A stretch of 64,000 nt of DNA. Source: Tenrec ecaudatus. Taxonomy: Eukaryota; Chordata; Mammalia; Afrosoricida; Tenrecidae. The position numbers were made by a program, and so were the translations under genes. Under the pieces are notes generated by a model. That model saw only the letters and a list, made by a program, of their open reading frames with translations, searched no databases and had not been told where the DNA came from. The stretch spans positions 101,089,739 through 101,153,738 of the forward strand of contig NC_134540.1 in assembly GCF_050624435.1 (NCBI RefSeq), written 5' to 3'. Shown here piece after piece: positions 34,443 to 47,278 of this stretch (positions are counted from its first letter, which is position 1; each line of letters begins with the position of its first letter).

Positions 34443-37415
34443 AAAGAACCAGTCAACATTCAACCATTTCAAGAGGTAGCATATGAGCAAGAACTAAGGG
34501 TTCTGAAGGAAGAAGTCCAAGTTCCGCTGAATGTATTAACCAAAAACGAGGCTCCAGGCACTGAAGGCCCACCCACTGAAATGTTTTCACAAGCTGGGGA
34601 AGCGCTGAAAGCACTCACAGGTCTGTGCTGAGGAACGTCAGCGAGAGCTACTTGGCCCACAGAAAGGAAGAGATCCAGATTTGTACCTATTTCAAAGGAA
34701 GGTGACCCCGTCGACTATTCAAATTAAAGGAAGGTATCACTTATATCGCATGCAGGTAAAATTTTGCTGAAGATCATCCAACAACAGTGGCAGCAATGCA
34801 TTGACAGGGAGCTCCCAGAGGTTCAGGCTGGATTCAGAACCAGGAATGGAGCAAGGGATATGGTGGCTGATATAAGATGCACCTTGGCTGAAGGTAGAGA
34901 ATACTAGAAAGATTTTGCTTCTGCTTTATTGACCATACCAAAGCATTTGACTGTGGAGATCACCACAAAGTATGGATAGCCTTGAGAAGAATGGAAATCC
35001 CAAAACATTTCATTGTGTTCCTTCGGAACCTGTACATGGATCAAGGGGTGATTGTGCAAACAGAACGAGGGAAGACCACCTGGTTTAAAATCAGGAAAGG
35101 TGTGTGTCAGGATTGTGTCCTCTGACCAGACTTACTCATTTTGTCTCCTGAGCAAATAATCAGAGAAGCTGAGTTTGATGGCTACAAATGAGGCATCAGG
35201 ATCGCAGGAAAGCTTATTAACCACCTGCATTACCCAGATAACACAATCTTGCTTCTAAAAGTGAGGAGGACTGGAAGTACTCGCTGATGAAGATCAACGA
35301 TGGCAGCCATCGATATGGACTACAACTCACATGAAGAAAGGAAAAATCCTCACAACTAGAACAGTAGGACATCATTGGCTATGGAGGAAAGATTAATGTT
35401 GTCCAAGATATCATCTTGCTTGGATCCACAATGAATGCTCATGGAAGCAGCAGTCCAGAGATCAAACGAAAGTATCGCATTAGGTAAGTGGGCTGCACAA
35501 GACCTCTTTAAAGTGTTGAAAAGCAAGGGTGTTACTTTGAGGATGAAGGTGTGTCTGACCCAAGCCATGGTATTTCCAATTTCTTGTGAAAGCTGGACAT
35601 TGAATAAGAAATTCCAGAGAGCCCTTTCTCTGCAGAATCACCATGGCGGCTGGGACCCTGTACACATATCCAGAAAACTGGCGGGCCTGCAAGGCCCTCA
35701 TCGCTGCTCAGTACAATGGGGCTCAGATCCGCGTGCTGTCCACACCACCCCAGTTCCACTTCGGCCAAACCAACCGCACCCCTGAATTTCTCCGAAAATT
35801 CCCTGCTGGCAAGGTCCCGGGGTTCGAAGGTGATGATGGCTTCTGTGTGTTTGAGAGCAATGCCATTGCCTACTATGTGAGCAACAAGGAGCTACGGGGA
35901 AGAACCCCAGAGGCAGCAGCCCAGGTGGTGCAGTGGGTGAGCTTCGCGGACAGCGACATCGTTCCCCCAGCCAGTTCCTGGGTGTTCCCCACCTTGGGCA
36001 TCATGCATCACAACAAACAGGCCACCGAGAACGCCAAGGAGGAGCTACGGCGAATCCTGGGCCTGCTGGATGCCCAGTTGAAAAGCAGGACTTTCCTGGT
36101 GGGTGACCGAGTGACCCTGGCTGACATCACAGTCGTCTGCACCCTCTTGTGGCTCTACAAACAGGTCCTAGAGCCTTCTTTCCGCCAGGCCTTCCCCAAT
36201 ACCAACCGCTGGTTCCTCACCTGCATTCACCAGCCCCAGTTCCGGGCTGTCTTGGGGGAGGTGAAGCTCTGTGAGAAGATGGCACAGTTTGACGCTAAAA
36301 AAGTTTGCTGAGATCCAGCCCAAGAAGGACACCCCTCGGAAAGAGAAGGCACCCCGGGAGGAGAAGCAGAAGGCCCCGGCGGAGCGGAAGGAAGAGAAGA
36401 AGGCCGTGGCTCCTGCCCCTGAGGAGGAGATGGACGAATGCGAACAGGCGCTGGCCGCTGAGCCCAAGGCCAAGGACCCCCTTTGCTCACCTGCCCAAGA
36501 GTCCCTTCGTGCTGGACGAGTTCAAGCGCAAGTACTCCAGCGAGGACACCCTCTCGGTGGCGCTGCCGCATTTCTGGGAGCACTTTGACAAGGAAGGCTG
36601 GTCCCTGTGGTACGCCGAGTACCGCTTCCCCGAGGAGCTGAGCCAGACATTCATGAGCTGAAACCTCATCACTGGAATGTTCCAGCGATTGGACAAGCTG
36701 AGGAAGAATGCCTTCGCCAGCGTTATCCTCTTTGGAACCAACAACAGCAGCTCCATTTCGGGGGTTTGGGTCTTCAGAGGCCAAGAGCTTGTCTTTCCGC
36801 TGAATCCAGATTGGCAGGTGGACTATGAGTCGTACACATGGCGGAAACTGGATCCTGGCAGTGAGGAGACAAAGACGCTGGTCCAAGAGTACTGCTCCTG
36901 GGAGGGGGCCTTCCAGCGCACGGGCAAAGCCTTCAACCAGGGCAAGATCTTCAAGTGAACGGCCTGCCTCTGGCCCGCCGCCTGCACCTGCCTGTGGGGC
37001 GATGGATAGGAGGGGGTCCTTAAAGGAAGCTGAGCAATGAAAAAAAAAAAATCCAGAGAAAAATGGAAGCATTTGAACTACAGCGTTGGCAAAGAATATT
37101 AAAAGTACCATCGACTTCCCAAAGAGCAAACAGATCTTTCTCCTTCCAAATGTCCCTTAGAGGCAAGAAGGTGAGACTCCTTCTCAATCCTTCGGACATG
37201 TATTAGGAGAAATCGGGGCCCGGAGAAGGACATAATGCTTGCTAAAGCTGAGGGCCATGAAGCAAGAGGGCGGCTGTAGATGAGACGGCTTGATATGGAG
37301 CTGCAACAACGGGCCCACGCATAGCAATTGTGAGGAGGCGCAGGTCCCAGCCATGCTTCATTCTGTTGTATTTTGGGTTGCTATGAGGCAGAACCAACTC
37401 AACACCACCTACCAA
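34443..37415 (+). mobile_element. RTE LINE, interrupted by an EEF1G retrocopy
   Basis: RTE reverse transcriptase text runs from 'aaccagtcaacattcaacca' through 'gattcagaaccaggaatgga', 'gaccataccaaagcatttga' and 'aggtgtgtgtcaggattgtg' to 35,620. It resumes at 37,052 with 'tggaagcatttgaactacag' and 'aagaatattaaaagtaccat', and ends at about 37,415 with 'caacaccacctaccaatagc'. The EEF1G pseudogene occupies 35,621-37,051. The copy is 5'-truncated, and its frame is broken throughout. Confidence 0.88.
35621..37051 (+). pseudogene. EEF1G: Processed pseudogene of EEF1G
   Basis: This is an intronless copy of the mRNA for eukaryotic elongation factor 1 gamma, the GST-like scaffold subunit of the eEF1B complex. 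Translation starts [15 protein letters not shown] at 35,643 and ends NQGKIFK with the stop at 36,956-36,958, the family's full length of about 437 codons. The N-terminal GST-like domain is open to 36,311. One extra A near 36,300 and one extra C near 36,480 shift the frame, and TGA at 36,659-36,661 replaces a cysteine codon after TFMS. The 3' UTR is present (36,959-37,038), followed by a poly(A) of about 12. The 5' end includes a pyrimidine-rich start, ccctttctctg, typical of a 5' TOP mRNA. An 8-bp repeat, tccagaga, flanks the copy (35,613-35,620 and 37,052-37,059). It is dead as a gene and looks fairly recent. Confidence 0.97.
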
Positions 37416-37670
37416 TAGCAGGGTTGTTTAAAGGACTTTGACCAACGTACTCACTTGTGAGCACACAAAAACAAGGTTGGAGTTGGGGGAGGGAGGGGTA
37501 CCTAGGGAAAAGCGTGCAGGAAGAAGTTCATTTACTCCACTTCCACACGAGGCACAAACCGCCCCTTCTTAGCTGCCCTCTCCTTCCCCGTAGCAGTCTG
37601 CAAGGCAATCAAACTGCCAAGCATTGCAAGGCAACGCCAGCACAAAAGAGATCCCTGACTTGCCCATTCG
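37416..37670. other. Anonymous sequence
   Basis: No feature recognised. Confidence 0.4.
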
Positions 37671-37671
37671 C

Positions 37672-37880
37672 CGTTGCAAACCATTGCTGTTGGCTGATTC
37701 CAGTTCATAGCACCTCCACGAGACAGAGCGCAACTGCGGCCTTGGGATTCCTAAGGCTGTCATCTTTAGGGCAACAGCCTGGCACCTCTTTCTCCCTCAG
37801 AGCAACTGGCAAATTCAAACTGCCAACCAGTCAACACGCAGCTGAGTGCTGAGCCTTTGAGCCACACGGGTCCTCTCCCG
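37672..37880 (-). mobile_element. AfroSINE
   Basis: 'attgctgttggctgattcca', 'agcaactggcaaattcaaac' and 'tgagcctttgagccacacgg' in reverse orientation. Confidence 0.75.
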
Positions 37881-38770
37881 CGGCAATGCCACCTTAACTT
37901 TCCAAGTTTGGCTTTTACCTCAGAACAGCCAAAAGCCTATGTAAGGTCAAAAAATAGCATTCCTAGCTTCAGATGAACAGAGAATCATTTACGCCCCGGC
38001 ACAACCTTCCCATTTTTATGCTTGTGGGATAACTTAATTTCATGAATTTGCCATGCCTCAGCTTCATGGGCATTGGTGGTTTAATTCAGCTGATGTTTAC
38101 TGATGTTTATCTACACACCCACAAAAGAATTTGATGCCATTCTGTCTAATGTCGTATTTCTTCCCTCTCTGTTCAGTATGCTTCTTCCTGAAGTACCTCC
38201 TAAGCTGACTTTATCATCAAGGATTTTGCTGATTGTAAACTAAATGTGTATTTCTCTAAGAATATATATATTTACTCAATGCTTTCAAAATTGTTTAACT
38301 GAGTATAGAATTGTTTGCTGACCATTTTTCCCCCGTTGCACATTGAAAATCGTATTACATTATATCCTGGCATCTGTTTTTATCGATAGTAAGTCTTTGG
38401 ACAGTTCATCCCCTATGCCTTTGCAGGTAAGCTATGGTTTTCTACTGGCTGATTATTAGGGGTAACAGGAGAAATGACCCCTCCTTGTCAATGGATGTAC
38501 TTACAGGGTTTTTTTGATCACTCCAAGCTTGGTCCCTGGGAGCCCCAGGAGTGACTGGGCGCATCAGCGTGAAAGAGGAGTGGGAAGTGCAATCTGTGGC
38601 CTGGTTGCTCGTGCCCATGTACTTGGTCTAGGGGCTCCCTGGGGACAGCATCACCTGGATGGTCAAGTGGCCAAGGCACTCTTAAGAAAGGGAACAAGTC
38701 CTCAGAATCACCCTGCATCAAGGACCCAACTTATTGCCACAAATTCTTTTTTTTTTTGGGGGGGGGGGTC
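37881..38770. other. Anonymous sequence
   Basis: No gene or repeat recognised, except homopolymer runs (T then G) at 38,746-38,768 next to the L1 tail. Confidence 0.4.
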
Positions 38771-38777
38771 AGACACA

Positions 38778-39036
38778 TTTTTAAATCATTTTATTAGGGG
38801 TTCATACAACTCTTATCACACTCCATACATACATCAATGGTGTCAAGCACATTTGTACATTCATTGCCCTCATCATCCTCAAAACATTTGCTCTCCACTT
38901 AAGCCCCTGGCATCAGCTCCTCATTTTCCCCCTCCCTCCCCGCTCCCCACTCCCTCATGAGCCCTTGATAATTCATAAATTATTATTTTGTCATATCTTG
39001 CCCAGTCCAACATCTCCCTTCACCCATTCTTCCTCC
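38778..39036 (-). mobile_element. 5'-truncated L1 3' end
   Basis: 'ttttaaatcattttattagg', 'gtcaagcacatttgtacatt', 'gccctcatcatcctcaaaac' and 'cctccctccccgctccccac' match the other L1 3' ends. Truncated near 39,036. Confidence 0.88.
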
Positions 39037-39206
39037 TCTGATTTTATTTTTGGAGATTGGTTTGCCTTCAGTATTTTGAATTTCATTGAGATGCCTGAAT
39101 TCATTTTATTTATTTGGCTCAGGATACAGTGCATTTCTTAATCTGAAAATGCGTGCGTTTATTCAACTTCTGCAACAGTGAACTCTTCAAATATTTCCTT
39201 CCTTTA

Positions 39207-39239
<33 letters not shown>

Positions 39240-39700
39240 CATTCTAGAACTTCTTCTAGGCAGATATTTGGACTTTCCACGTCTCTAAACTTCTTTTAAA
39301 TACATTTCTATGTCTTTACCTGTCAGTCAATATTCTAGATAATTTATTTAAATCTATTTCCTAGTCACAAATTCTCTCTTCAACCACTCACTAACTAGCT
39401 GGTGTTCATTAACTTTATCCAAACTATTATTTAGCTTATCCCCTGAGCTTTCTCATTCACAGACTGTAATTTTTAATTTAAGAAGATCTATTTGTCTGGT
39501 TTTTTTCTCAAACAAAACCTAACTATTTTAATAGTCTTGTTCTCATTTTCACAACTTATTATCTTTCCTTAATCATCTTGTAGTCTCCATGTAATTATCA
39601 TCTAATGTGTTTGGGAGTATAATCCAATTGTTTGTCATCTTTGCTTACTCTTTCACAATAAACTCTAATCTAACAAGTTTGAATCCAAGATCCAGAATCT
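39037..39700. other. AT-rich block, possibly an ancient L1 relic
   Basis: T-rich text such as 'cattctagaacttcttctag' resembles very old reverse-strand L1/HAL1 sequence, but the match is too weak to be sure. Confidence 0.25.
39209..39237. repeat. (TG)n microsatellite
   Basis: Pure TG repeat of 14 units. Confidence 0.97.
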
Positions 39701-39724
39701 AATAGGCACATTATCTTGGATGAA

Positions 39725-39980
39725 TTATTTCATTTAATTAAATTCAGTTTCCTACTCTACTAAAGGGAATTAGGAATTAAGGCTAGTGTCTGCTTCAGAG
39801 TGTTATCTAAATCTTAAATGAGATAATATGTGTACACTACTTACAGGTATTTATATCTAGAGAGTTAGCTAAAACAAAAATCCATAACTATTGTCACTAG
39901 TATTGAATTCTAAATTCTCTCCAATACCTTTCACAATGCCTAGCAAATACAGCTGCCACTCAGTAAATGGTAAATAAAAA
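39725..39980 (+). mobile_element. Possible MIR
   Basis: 'aatgagataatatgtgtaca' and 'cctttcacaatgcctagcaa' with a later 'ctcagtaaatggtaaataaa' follow the 3' half of a MIR. Confidence 0.5.
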
Positions 39981-40293
39981 AACTTGGTAACTTTTATTAA
40001 AAATTATCTAACATCTGGAACTATCCAAATATTATTACTCCCCAGGTTACAGATACCTAACTTACAAATATGTCAAAGAGCCATTCGTTCTACACACGGG
40101 GCCGGCCCTGTTCTAGGGGACACCTGGAAGAGGAGACTCCAGATAAAGCTTCTGGCTCTTGGGGGTTGCGTGCCAACGGGGAGGGACTGAAAATGGACGG
40201 ATGATACTTGTAAAAAGGAGGAAGGAAAGAAGAAGAGGCAGAGAAAGAGTGAAAGAAAGGAGATGATAGATGGCTAGATGATTGTGCTAGCTA

Positions 40294-40314
40294 GATGATA
40301 GATAGGTAGATAGG

Positions 40315-40375
<61 letters not shown>

Positions 40376-40385
40376 GGACGGATGG
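40294..40385. repeat. (GATA)n microsatellite
   Basis: Tetranucleotide repeat, purest at 40,313-40,375, with GGTA, GATG and GGAC variants at the edges. The minus-strand frame reading YLSIYLSIYL is an artefact. Confidence 0.97.
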
Positions 40386-41082
40386 ACGGACAGGAGAAAG
40401 AAGGAGGGAGGAAAAGAAGGAGGTTGTTTTCAGAATACCGGTGAAGGAAGGAAAATGAGAGTGAGAGGCTAGAGATCATCATTTTAAGATCCAGTTACAG
40501 CATTAAACTAAACCTTGAAGAATAGTTAGATTAATAGTTAAGATCAAATGATTAGGAAATACCTAACAGGTAAGAGGGAGCCAGTGATTGGGAAAATGTG
40601 AAGCCGCCCCCTGCTAGGCAAACAGGACAGTTGAGACAAAGGCCCCTCGGGGCTAGCTTTGATCTTCCGAGAGGCAGGAAGAGTCCAGATTGACTGGACT
40701 GCAGTCAGGTGGGAGGCGGGGTGGGGGTGGGGGTGGGGCTGGGAGGAGTGTCTGAGATCGTGCAGAAAGGTTTTGTAAACCTCCGTAGGAAGTTTATTAC
40801 ACATGTGCTGGGAAGTCATTGCGGTTTTTAAGCAAGATACTGTCATTCTGAGTTCTAATTTTAGAATATCACCCCGATTTATGAAGTTGCAACAAAACTG
40901 AAAAACTATACAGTTACTTTGTAACTGAACACCCACGCCCCCCCCCCCCCACACACACACATACTCCTGAAACTTTTCTTGCTCAGTACCATTACCAACT
41001 GTATCAACGCACAAAATTCTGGTCTCGTAGAGCCATCTGGTGGCCAACTTCGGGAATTTCAGCTAACAACAAAAAACTGCCA
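40386..41082. other. Anonymous sequence with C and CA runs
   Basis: A C-run next to a CA tract at 40,938-40,962. No gene recognised, although a chance frame of 167 codons crosses it on the minus strand. Confidence 0.4.
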
Positions 41083-41256
41083 TTCAATTAGTCTGATGCA
41101 TGTGAACCCTATAAAACAGAGAATTGCCCCCTGTGGGTTTCTAAAGCTGTGATCATCTACAGGAGCAGAAAGCCTCATCTTTATCCCCGAAGCAGCTGGT
41201 GGATTTGAACCACCAATCTTGTGGTTAGCCGACCAGCTAGCCACCAGAGCACCCTA
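41083..41256 (-). mobile_element. AfroSINE
   Basis: 'agagaattgccccctgtggg', 'aagcagctggtggatttgaa' and 'cttgtggttagccgaccagc' in reverse orientation. Confidence 0.8.
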
Positions 41257-44200
41257 AAATACCCACAGACCTCTCAAAATATCCAAAAACTTTTCTAAAG
41301 TTTCCACCTCTAATAAAAAATTTTCAAGTCCCTTCCATAAAAGTATGTTATCTGATAATTATTTTTTCTTTTGTTATAATATATTTAATTATAAATAACA
41401 AAAACAAATGAAATCCAGATTAAGCGTTAATGGATTAAGCTATGAATCTTATTGACAAATCTTACCCGTAGTCATGATCACTTACATGATAGGGAAATTA
41501 ATATCAGTCTATCCCTCCCATCACAAATCACCAACAAATTCTTCTAAAACATCACTAAGCGGTAAATAAGATCATGTATCATAGTTCTTTACTAAAGAGA
41601 CTGGAAGCCAACATCCGTATGTATTTTTAGTTCAGAATGTGGCCCTACATGTGTAATCTTAACATCTGGAGCAGCTGGTGTGTGCTGAAAGAAATTCAGG
41701 ATTTGTTCCCCCTGAAGAAAGTAGCAATTTGAAAGATGAGGCTTTGTTTCAAGTGGGAAAGCTATTTATAACTGGCAGTTGGCAACTGTTAAAGCGAACT
41801 CGGGCTACTTTAGATATATATGAAGCGAACTGCCTTTTTCAAGAGTATAATGGTAAAATCACAGAACTCCAAACTTTTTCTTGGCTAATACAAAGTATAT
41901 ATATATATATGTGACAGTAGGGCCACAAATTCCCTTTGAGAGGACTTTTACCCTTGCAATAACATGGCTAATTGTGTGCCTATTAAAAGACGTACTTGTC
42001 TATGCTGATATTTCCGTGTCCTTCCAACTGAATGATCCTAAATGCAAAGCTTACTCACTCCACTTTATTCGGGGAAACTTTGACACATCATAGCAAGACT
42101 GTAAAAAATTTATTTCCCTGGGCATGAAGATCTCCTGCTGCTTTGCTCGACAGAGTTGAAGCAGTGAAATTTTACCCCTGATATAATTAGCTTGATTTTT
42201 CACTTTGGGGACACTTTTAGGTCCTCCCCACATCAAAGTAAGATATGGATAAGAAGTGGCAAAATTCCTCTTTCTGGGAAAATTAATTAAAGCGGGCTTT
42301 TCAGTAGCTGTTAGTGAGCTATAATGAGACAAGCCTGTTGAAAACCACCGTGTCTTGGTAATGACCTTTTTTTCCAGCTCAGCCTCGTTGCTGTATTATC
42401 CCAAAGTACCTGGTCTCCTGGGTCTAGGTTACGTGCAATGAGGTAGGGGTCTGAGCCCTCTTCTTAACAGAGACTTGTCACTGAATCTTTCACCACCATT
42501 GGCAGCAATTAGCACTAATTGGTACCCTGGGCAGCAGTCGAACAGAAAGGTCAGTGATGGAGTACAGGAAGAATGAATTACCCTTTCACCTCTGGAAGTG
42601 AACTTATTGGCTCTGTCTGGAGCTGCTCATTGCCGCTACCTCTGCTGGGCCTGGGGGGCGGAGGAAGAGGAATTTATTCTCTGAAGCTGTCAAAGGAGAG
42701 TATGGAGGAAGGTCAGAACAGGGAGGGGGCAAAACAAGTGAAGAGCCGTAAATAGGACTCTTGGTCTTCTCCCAATGTGACCTCACCCTTTCCTATCTCT
42801 CCCGCCCCCTTTCAGCCTCTCCCTATAAAATTATAAATCCATCCAAAGCGAGTGCCCTGTCAGCATATCAGCATGTTTCTCTCTTGCCCCGGAGTCCACA
42901 CTGTTTTTGCTCATTACTGTGCGACCTGGGTTACTCAATGGCTGGGAAGCGACGTGGTCATTCGTCTTAGCTTGCTTCTCTATAAACTCTCTGCACATGC
43001 TTCATGAGAGCTGAGAGAGATCGCGTGACCATGCGTCAAAGACTAGCTGTGCACGGTGAATTTTGTCGATGAAGAAGCCTACTAAGTACCATCGTGTTTG
43101 CAACTCCAGGTAGCTATGGAGTCAGGAGCTTGAAACCCCCATAAGAGAGTTCTCTGGGCGTAATTAATATTTCTCATCTCTGCGTCAAGTAGCCACCAGA
43201 TGACTTGGCGTCACTCACAAGACAACAGAAGGCAAAGGAATGGTGACACTCTGCCACTTTCCAATAGTTGCTCCAACCTTCCCCTTAACGCAGGTGCCAA
43301 CACTCCTGGCCAATCTGACAGAAATCGCAAAAAGGTGTGGGCATTTGATCAACCGAATCACAGCAAATAACCCATAGCATTGGGATATAAATCAGTGCCT
43401 TCTGTCTTCCCAAGGAAAGAATGATAAGCTCATAGCAAAATAAAAGCCATTCACCTTCACTCTTGCATCGTTTAGAATATGTTCTCTCTCCAAGTTTCCA
43501 AGCATGCATCTGGGAGAAGAGATCCTCGAGATGGTTGGCCTAGAACTAATTCAGCCTTGCAGAGACGCTGAGCCCGGGCAGTGCCCAAAGCCAAGAGGGA
43601 CCTTGCAGGAACATTTGTAGCTCAATATGTCAACTGGTCTTGCCCTCAACTCATTCAAGTTTTTGTTGGAGAATTGAAAGATTAGCACAGAAACAAAACT
43701 GCCAGAAACAGAGCACGCATCACAAATAGAACCGGGGGGGGGGGGGGGGGGGAGGTGGAAGAAGCCACACCAGTTCTTAGTTTTATTTCCTTTCCTAGAA
43801 AGAATCCAAGAACAATTTGATGAGGTAGCTGGCCTGAGCATCTTTTTGTTCTTAATGATAAGCAAAACACCAGGCAACTGTAAATGCTCCGCAGTTTATG
43901 TGTTGTGTGAGAGAATGGAGAAAAGAGGGCATGACTACCTCAGGCGACTGAAGTAGCAGGCTCTGTAGCAACTAAAGAGCCTCCTTCCTTTCTGCTTAAC
44001 TGATGCTGTTTATGCTAAAGTCCACAAGGAAAATGCTACAGCAACTGAAATGGGTCACCTTAGAAAGTCCCAGACAGAGTAGGAGGGGCCGTCTGAGACC
44101 AGAGCTATAGCATTGGCCCAAGGATGGAGTTCAGAAGGGTTAGGAACAGGAGGAGGATGGCCGCAGGAGACATGGGGACCAAGTGGGATCTGTGAGGTTC

Positions 44201-44400
44201 CATTTTGGGCATGACAAACAGTGACCTGAGACGAAATGTGCATCAATTACTGAAAACTAATTCTATGACAGAAACATATTGTCTTACTTGTAGAAATATA
44301 ATTCTAGATTATCAAAAACTAATCTGCTCTGTACGTTTCCCCCCAACCCACCACAAAAAGACGAATACTTAATCAAGTAAAATGTCTGGAGCAAAATGCA
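41257..44400. other. Anonymous sequence, 3.1 kb
   Basis: No gene or dated repeat recognised. Contains a run of 19 G at 43,734-43,752. Confidence 0.4.
43734..43752. repeat. Poly(G) run of 19
   Basis: Uninterrupted G run. Its length may be uncertain in the assembly. Confidence 0.9.
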
Positions 44401-44401
44401 A

Positions 44402-44590
44402 AGGGAGCCCTGAAAGTCCGGTGGGTGAGGAGTTGGACTCCCGAGAGCAAGCGTAAGAGTTCAAACTCAGCAGCCAGCCCAAGGGAGAGCGATGGCTGAT
44501 GGCCCCAGGAGCCCAAGGGAGCAGTTCTGTGCTGGCCGTGAGAGCCGCTGGGAATCGCAATGGACTCAATGGCAGAAGGCATGGTTTTGG
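44402..44590 (+). mobile_element. AfroSINE
   Basis: 'gtaagagttcaaactcagca', then 'gggaatcgcaatggactcaa' and 'ggcagaaggcatggttttgg'. Confidence 0.7.
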
Positions 44591-44691
44591 ATTTTCTTTC
44601 TTTCTTCCATATGATATCCCAGGTCCTGGGCTAGGCACTTGAACCACCCAAAAGGCTACTGATTTGAAGCCATTCAGAAACTCGCTGAGAG

Positions 44692-45030
44692 AAAAGCCTG
44701 GTGGCCTGGTGGTTTGCTCCCACACAGATGACAGCCTAGAAAATCTATGGGCAGGTCCATTCTGTCACGTGGCACACGATTATGAATTGAAATCGATTCT
44801 ATGGCACCTCACAAGTGGTTCAGTAGGAGTGCACTTTAGAGTCTAGAAGAGAGGCCATCATGGCAACCCAATGTGATCGTGTGCATTCTGGACTGCAGCA
44901 CCCAGTGGCTCCTCAACCCCAGGCCTGGCAAACTTCCTCAGTAACACTTGCAGTGGAGGAAAGCAGTGTGCTACTCTGCAAACCATGGGGTTGCCATGAG
45001 CTAGGAATCCAAATCAACAGAACCGCAGCC
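44692..45030 (+). mobile_element. Two diverged AfroSINE copies
   Basis: First copy 44,692-44,825: 'ctggtggcctggtggtttgc', 'aattgaaatcgattctatgg'. Second copy 44,880-45,030: 'aaaccatggggttgccatga', 'aatccaaatcaacagaaccg'. Same orientation. Confidence 0.5.
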
Positions 45031-45560
45031 AGCGTCGTTTTGTTTTATACTTGGTGTTGCCATTGTTTCTTTTACTAGACTGGACCATGGGGCCGTCAGC
45101 TGTGGGAAGTCTATGCAGAAGGAACATGTGAGCTGCGTCTGTAGAGTGAGCAGTGACGGGGATGGGGTCAGAATGGCATCCAGCTTCAGAGAGCAAGGAC
45201 TGGGACTATGACAGAGCATGGCGAGCTTGGCGGGGGCAGTAAATAGCTAGATATCTGCTTTGTAAGGGATCTGGAGTGGAGTAAGAAAGAAATGAGACTG
45301 AAAGGAGGGACTGAGAGAAAGAACAGAGGGCGATGAAAGCTCAAATAAGACAGCACGATGAGAGTCTTGTGTTCTACCAAGACCCTGGTTTAAACCTTAA
45401 CCGACTGGCAATTAACTGATTTAAGTAGGAAGAGTGATTGAATCAGATCAGCTGGAGGATAAATTAGCTAATCAAAGAGGTGATTTCAGGCCCGGAAAAC
45501 TGAAGCAACTGGTCCTTTGATTCTTCATTCACGCGTTACTGGTCCTTCTGGAAAGGAACC
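45031..45560. other. Anonymous sequence
   Basis: No feature recognised. Confidence 0.4.
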
Positions 45561-45561
45561 T

Positions 45562-45720
45562 GATGCAGGCTCAGCTTTGGACTGCTAACCACCAGGGGGC
45601 CACTGGATCCCAACAGGCACTCCTCCGGAGTCTGTCTCCGCCCATATCTAGTGACCACTTCAGAGAGCCTATAGAAGGTCCCTCTGAGTCAGAATTGACT
45701 TGGTGGCCGTGGAGTTCTCC
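45562..45720 (+). mobile_element. AfroSINE
   Basis: 'ctttggactgctaaccacca', 'gtccctctgagtcagaattg' and 'acttggtggccgtgga'. Confidence 0.75.
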
Positions 45721-47276
45721 TTCGGGGAGCTTGGGGTGTGCACAGTATCTCTCCGGAAGGGCCAGCCACTCCAGATAGATACTATTTTGTTTTTTAAAAG
45801 AAGAGTGTGTGGAAAATGGTCTGAAGGAAAAGAGGAAGAATAGAGTTAGGGAAACTGGAGAACTATGGTAAGAGTCACGCTTAGCAGGTAAATTGGGTAA
45901 GACGGTTACGTAATGTGCACGAGGAAGGACTGATGAGGTGATGGCTCTGAGACTGCTGGCCTAGGCAGCTAGAGAGTTCATGACATGTTTGTCAAAGGGA
46001 GACTAGAACCTCTATTTTTAACTCCAAACAAGAGACACTTCGTCTCCAAAATAGTCCTGAAATTTTCATCAGTCTGCTGAACTGTTAGCATGCTTCTGGG
46101 CAGGCACAAATGGCAGATGCTTCCTATCTGTGTCAGAAAATAGCAACAACAACAACAAGGAAACTTTAATCCAGAGAAGTCTCAGAGAGATCAAGAGACG
46201 TATTATCTGAAAACAGTATAATTTAGCAGAGGTGTAGTTTCCATTTTCGCTGCCTCTGGTGCACGGGAGCGAATGCTGCATTAGCAATGAGGATGAAAAC
46301 GAATTTCAATGACGAAGTCTTGCTCGGTCACTCCTAACTTCCAGACTTAAAATACAATCTGGGATTGCTCTCACCTCGGAAGAAGGAGCGTGTGCACGGG
46401 TTTTCTTATTACAGTTTGAGCTCAGACACCTTTGCCACCATTCGGATTCCAGCAACAATGGAGAAGGATGGAAAGGTGAACCACATTCATGCGAATGGGA
46501 GCCAGGCAATGGCCGCAGTTTGCCTGGGCCCGAGCCCGCAGCCCCTCCCTCGCCCTTGTAGATTTTCACCTCCTCTGCCTCCGGCCTTCGGGGATCCAGA
46601 CCCGTACATTATTCATTTTGCCTTTGGCACCCAGAGCACACGCTTTCAAATGTGTGGACAGATGGATGGACATAGCCATGCTAATAGTCACTTCCCCGGT
46701 GCAAAATGTACCCGAAAATCACATTTTTCCCAAGCTTCCCCTCAGGCATTTTAAAGACTCAAAACCAGGTAAATTTTTCAAGTTTGCACTGAAGTTAAAA
46801 AGTACTCTGCTATGCAGGAGTTTTCCCAACTCCAAAAGGAAAAGGTATTTTTAACACGTCCTGTGCAGCTTAAACAGGGTTTTGCACAATAAGCTACTTA
46901 ATTTTGTTTTTGATCTGTATCAAAACTAGACATTAAGCCTCTTGCTATTTCCTGGCTATTTCCAGCAAAGACCTGACTCGGTGTTCTTCGTCTCTCTCTG
47001 GCCTCACAAATCCCAGGAAATTAAGGATAAAATGCATATTAACAATGTTTATGTTACAAATGTAAACACGCGAAAGTCAGGAAACCTTTCAGCATGGCTC
47101 ATGGAGTCATCTTAATTCATCCATGCTGTTCTCGTGTACAATCGTACAGGGCTGGCCTATGCTTCTAAATAGATGGTTTGTGGTGGGTAAATCCTTCTTG
47201 CAAAGAAAAGTCTCACTTGTCCTTCTGGAACTTAAAATCTGTTACCCCACTAAGCTGAATCACCAAATTCTTAGAG
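45721..47276. other. Anonymous sequence
   Basis: No gene recognised. A short (AAC)n run is near 46,145-46,158. Chance frames of 121 and 129 codons overlap at 46,365-46,854. Confidence 0.4.
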
Positions 47277-47278
47277 AT

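Noticed and set aside
36227..37129. 300-codon minus-strand frame
   Set aside because: Antisense of the EEF1G pseudogene, running past its poly(A).
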